Positions 63,807 to 64,000 of a stretch of 64,000 bases of DNA are shown here, one piece after another. How positions within the stretch are numbered: the stretch's first letter is position 1; every line of letters starts with the position of its first letter. The position numbers and the translations under genes were made by a program. This DNA is from an uncultured Sulfitobacter sp. (GTDB lineage Bacteria > Pseudomonadota > Alphaproteobacteria > Rhodobacterales > Rhodobacteraceae), in assembly GCA_937138475.1 (NCBI GenBank), contig CAKZPD010000034.1, forward strand, positions 62,001-126,000, in the 5' to 3' direction. The notes below the pieces were generated by a model. That model was not told the DNA's origin. It did no database searches and saw only the letters and a program-made list of their open reading frames with translations.

Positions 63807-64000
63807 TTACTGAGGGTCGATCCATCCGATGTTGCCGTCATCGCGGCGGTATACAACGTTCAGACCGGCTTTGCCTTCATTTCTAAATATCAAAAGCGGC
63901 GCGCCCGCCAGTTCCATCTGCATCACCGCTTCTCCGACGGACAAAGATGGGATTTTGGTTTCCATCTCGGCGACGATGATCGGTTGCAGCGTATCTGGCT
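63807..64000 (-). CDS. hpf: Ribosome hibernation promoting factor, C-terminal part (window edge)
   Basis: The last 63 codons of a long-form HPF/RaiA protein are visible. The C-terminal domain shows IPSLSVGEAVMQMELAG and the beta-strand end LLIFRNEGKAGLNVVYRRDD, then GNIGWIDPQ and TAA. This domain dimerises to form 100S ribosomes. The N-terminal S30AE domain lies outside the window. Confidence 0.92.
   Translation of the reverse strand, partial: PDTLQPIIVAEMETKIPSLSVGEAVMQMELAGAPLLIFRNEGKAGLNVVYRRDDGNIGWIDPQ

Noticed and set aside
63875..63895. TTCTAAATATCAAAAG resembling the dispersed repeat
   Set aside because: It lies inside the hpf coding sequence (LLIFRNEG) and lacks the GC-rich half.

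Overview
This GC-rich 64 kb chromosomal segment looks like it comes from an alphaproteobacterium of the order Rhodobacterales (Roseobacter group). The evidence is the block gyrB-lysE-recF-dnaN-dnaA-rpsT-enoyl-CoA hydratase-mutM, with ubiE-ubiB diverging from it, the dnaK-dnaJ pair, the membrane urate oxidase PuuD, two MttB-superfamily proteins and a short intergenic repeat of a type I associate with this group. I saw no rRNA, tRNA, CRISPR array, transposase or integrase.

Region by region. 0-7.7 kb: a family-5 (dipeptide/opine/nickel type) ABC importer on the minus strand (binding protein, permeases B and C, start of ATPase D) with an M20 amidohydrolase, a class-V PLP enzyme and a LysR regulator. 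7.8-14.3 kb: a type III CoA-transferase family enzyme (AMACR-like), FAD monooxygenase, SDR, metallo-hydrolase and two PLP aminotransferases. 14.3-15.6 kb: two GNAT acetyltransferases preceded by a possible 25-residue leader peptide. 15.7-23.0 kb: purine/ureide catabolism (ureidoglycine aminohydrolase, NCS2 permease, ureidoglycolate lyase AllA, a fused PuuE-UraD, HIU hydrolase, a LysR regulator and PuuD). It covers urate to allantoate and ureidoglycine to glyoxylate; the allantoate-cleaving step is not in the window.

23.1-30.5 kb: a probable N-methyl compound demethylation locus with two non-pyrrolysine MttB paralogues, an FAD/folate demethylating dehydrogenase-like protein, a TetR regulator with a clear palindromic operator, and a MaoC-fold hydratase. 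30.5-33.1 kb: an ExbB-ExbD-ExbD-TonB operon with a small exported protein. 33.4-38.2 kb: an envelope glycosylation module (ArnT-like GT, ArnC/GtrB-like GT2, GtrA flippase) facing a two-component system. 38.3-50.3 kb: replication, repair and ubiquinone genes.

50.5-64 kb: isoprenoid isomerase; a MaiA/fumarylpyruvate hydrolase pair; a plus-strand cassette less GC-rich in appearance than its neighbours (Tat-exported protein with a CC...CC tail, DUF6969-like protein, HAMP-SpoIIE phosphatase); radC; dnaJ-dnaK; alkB; kdsB; galU-galE; ptsN; and the 3' end of the ribosome hibernation factor gene.

Non-coding features that stand out are six full copies and one half copy of a ~35 bp intergenic repeat, a nested double inverted repeat just upstream of dnaA, a structured 90 bp segment between kdsB and galU, and a 17 bp palindrome over the TetR promoter. 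Domain names come from reading the translations; no database search was possible.
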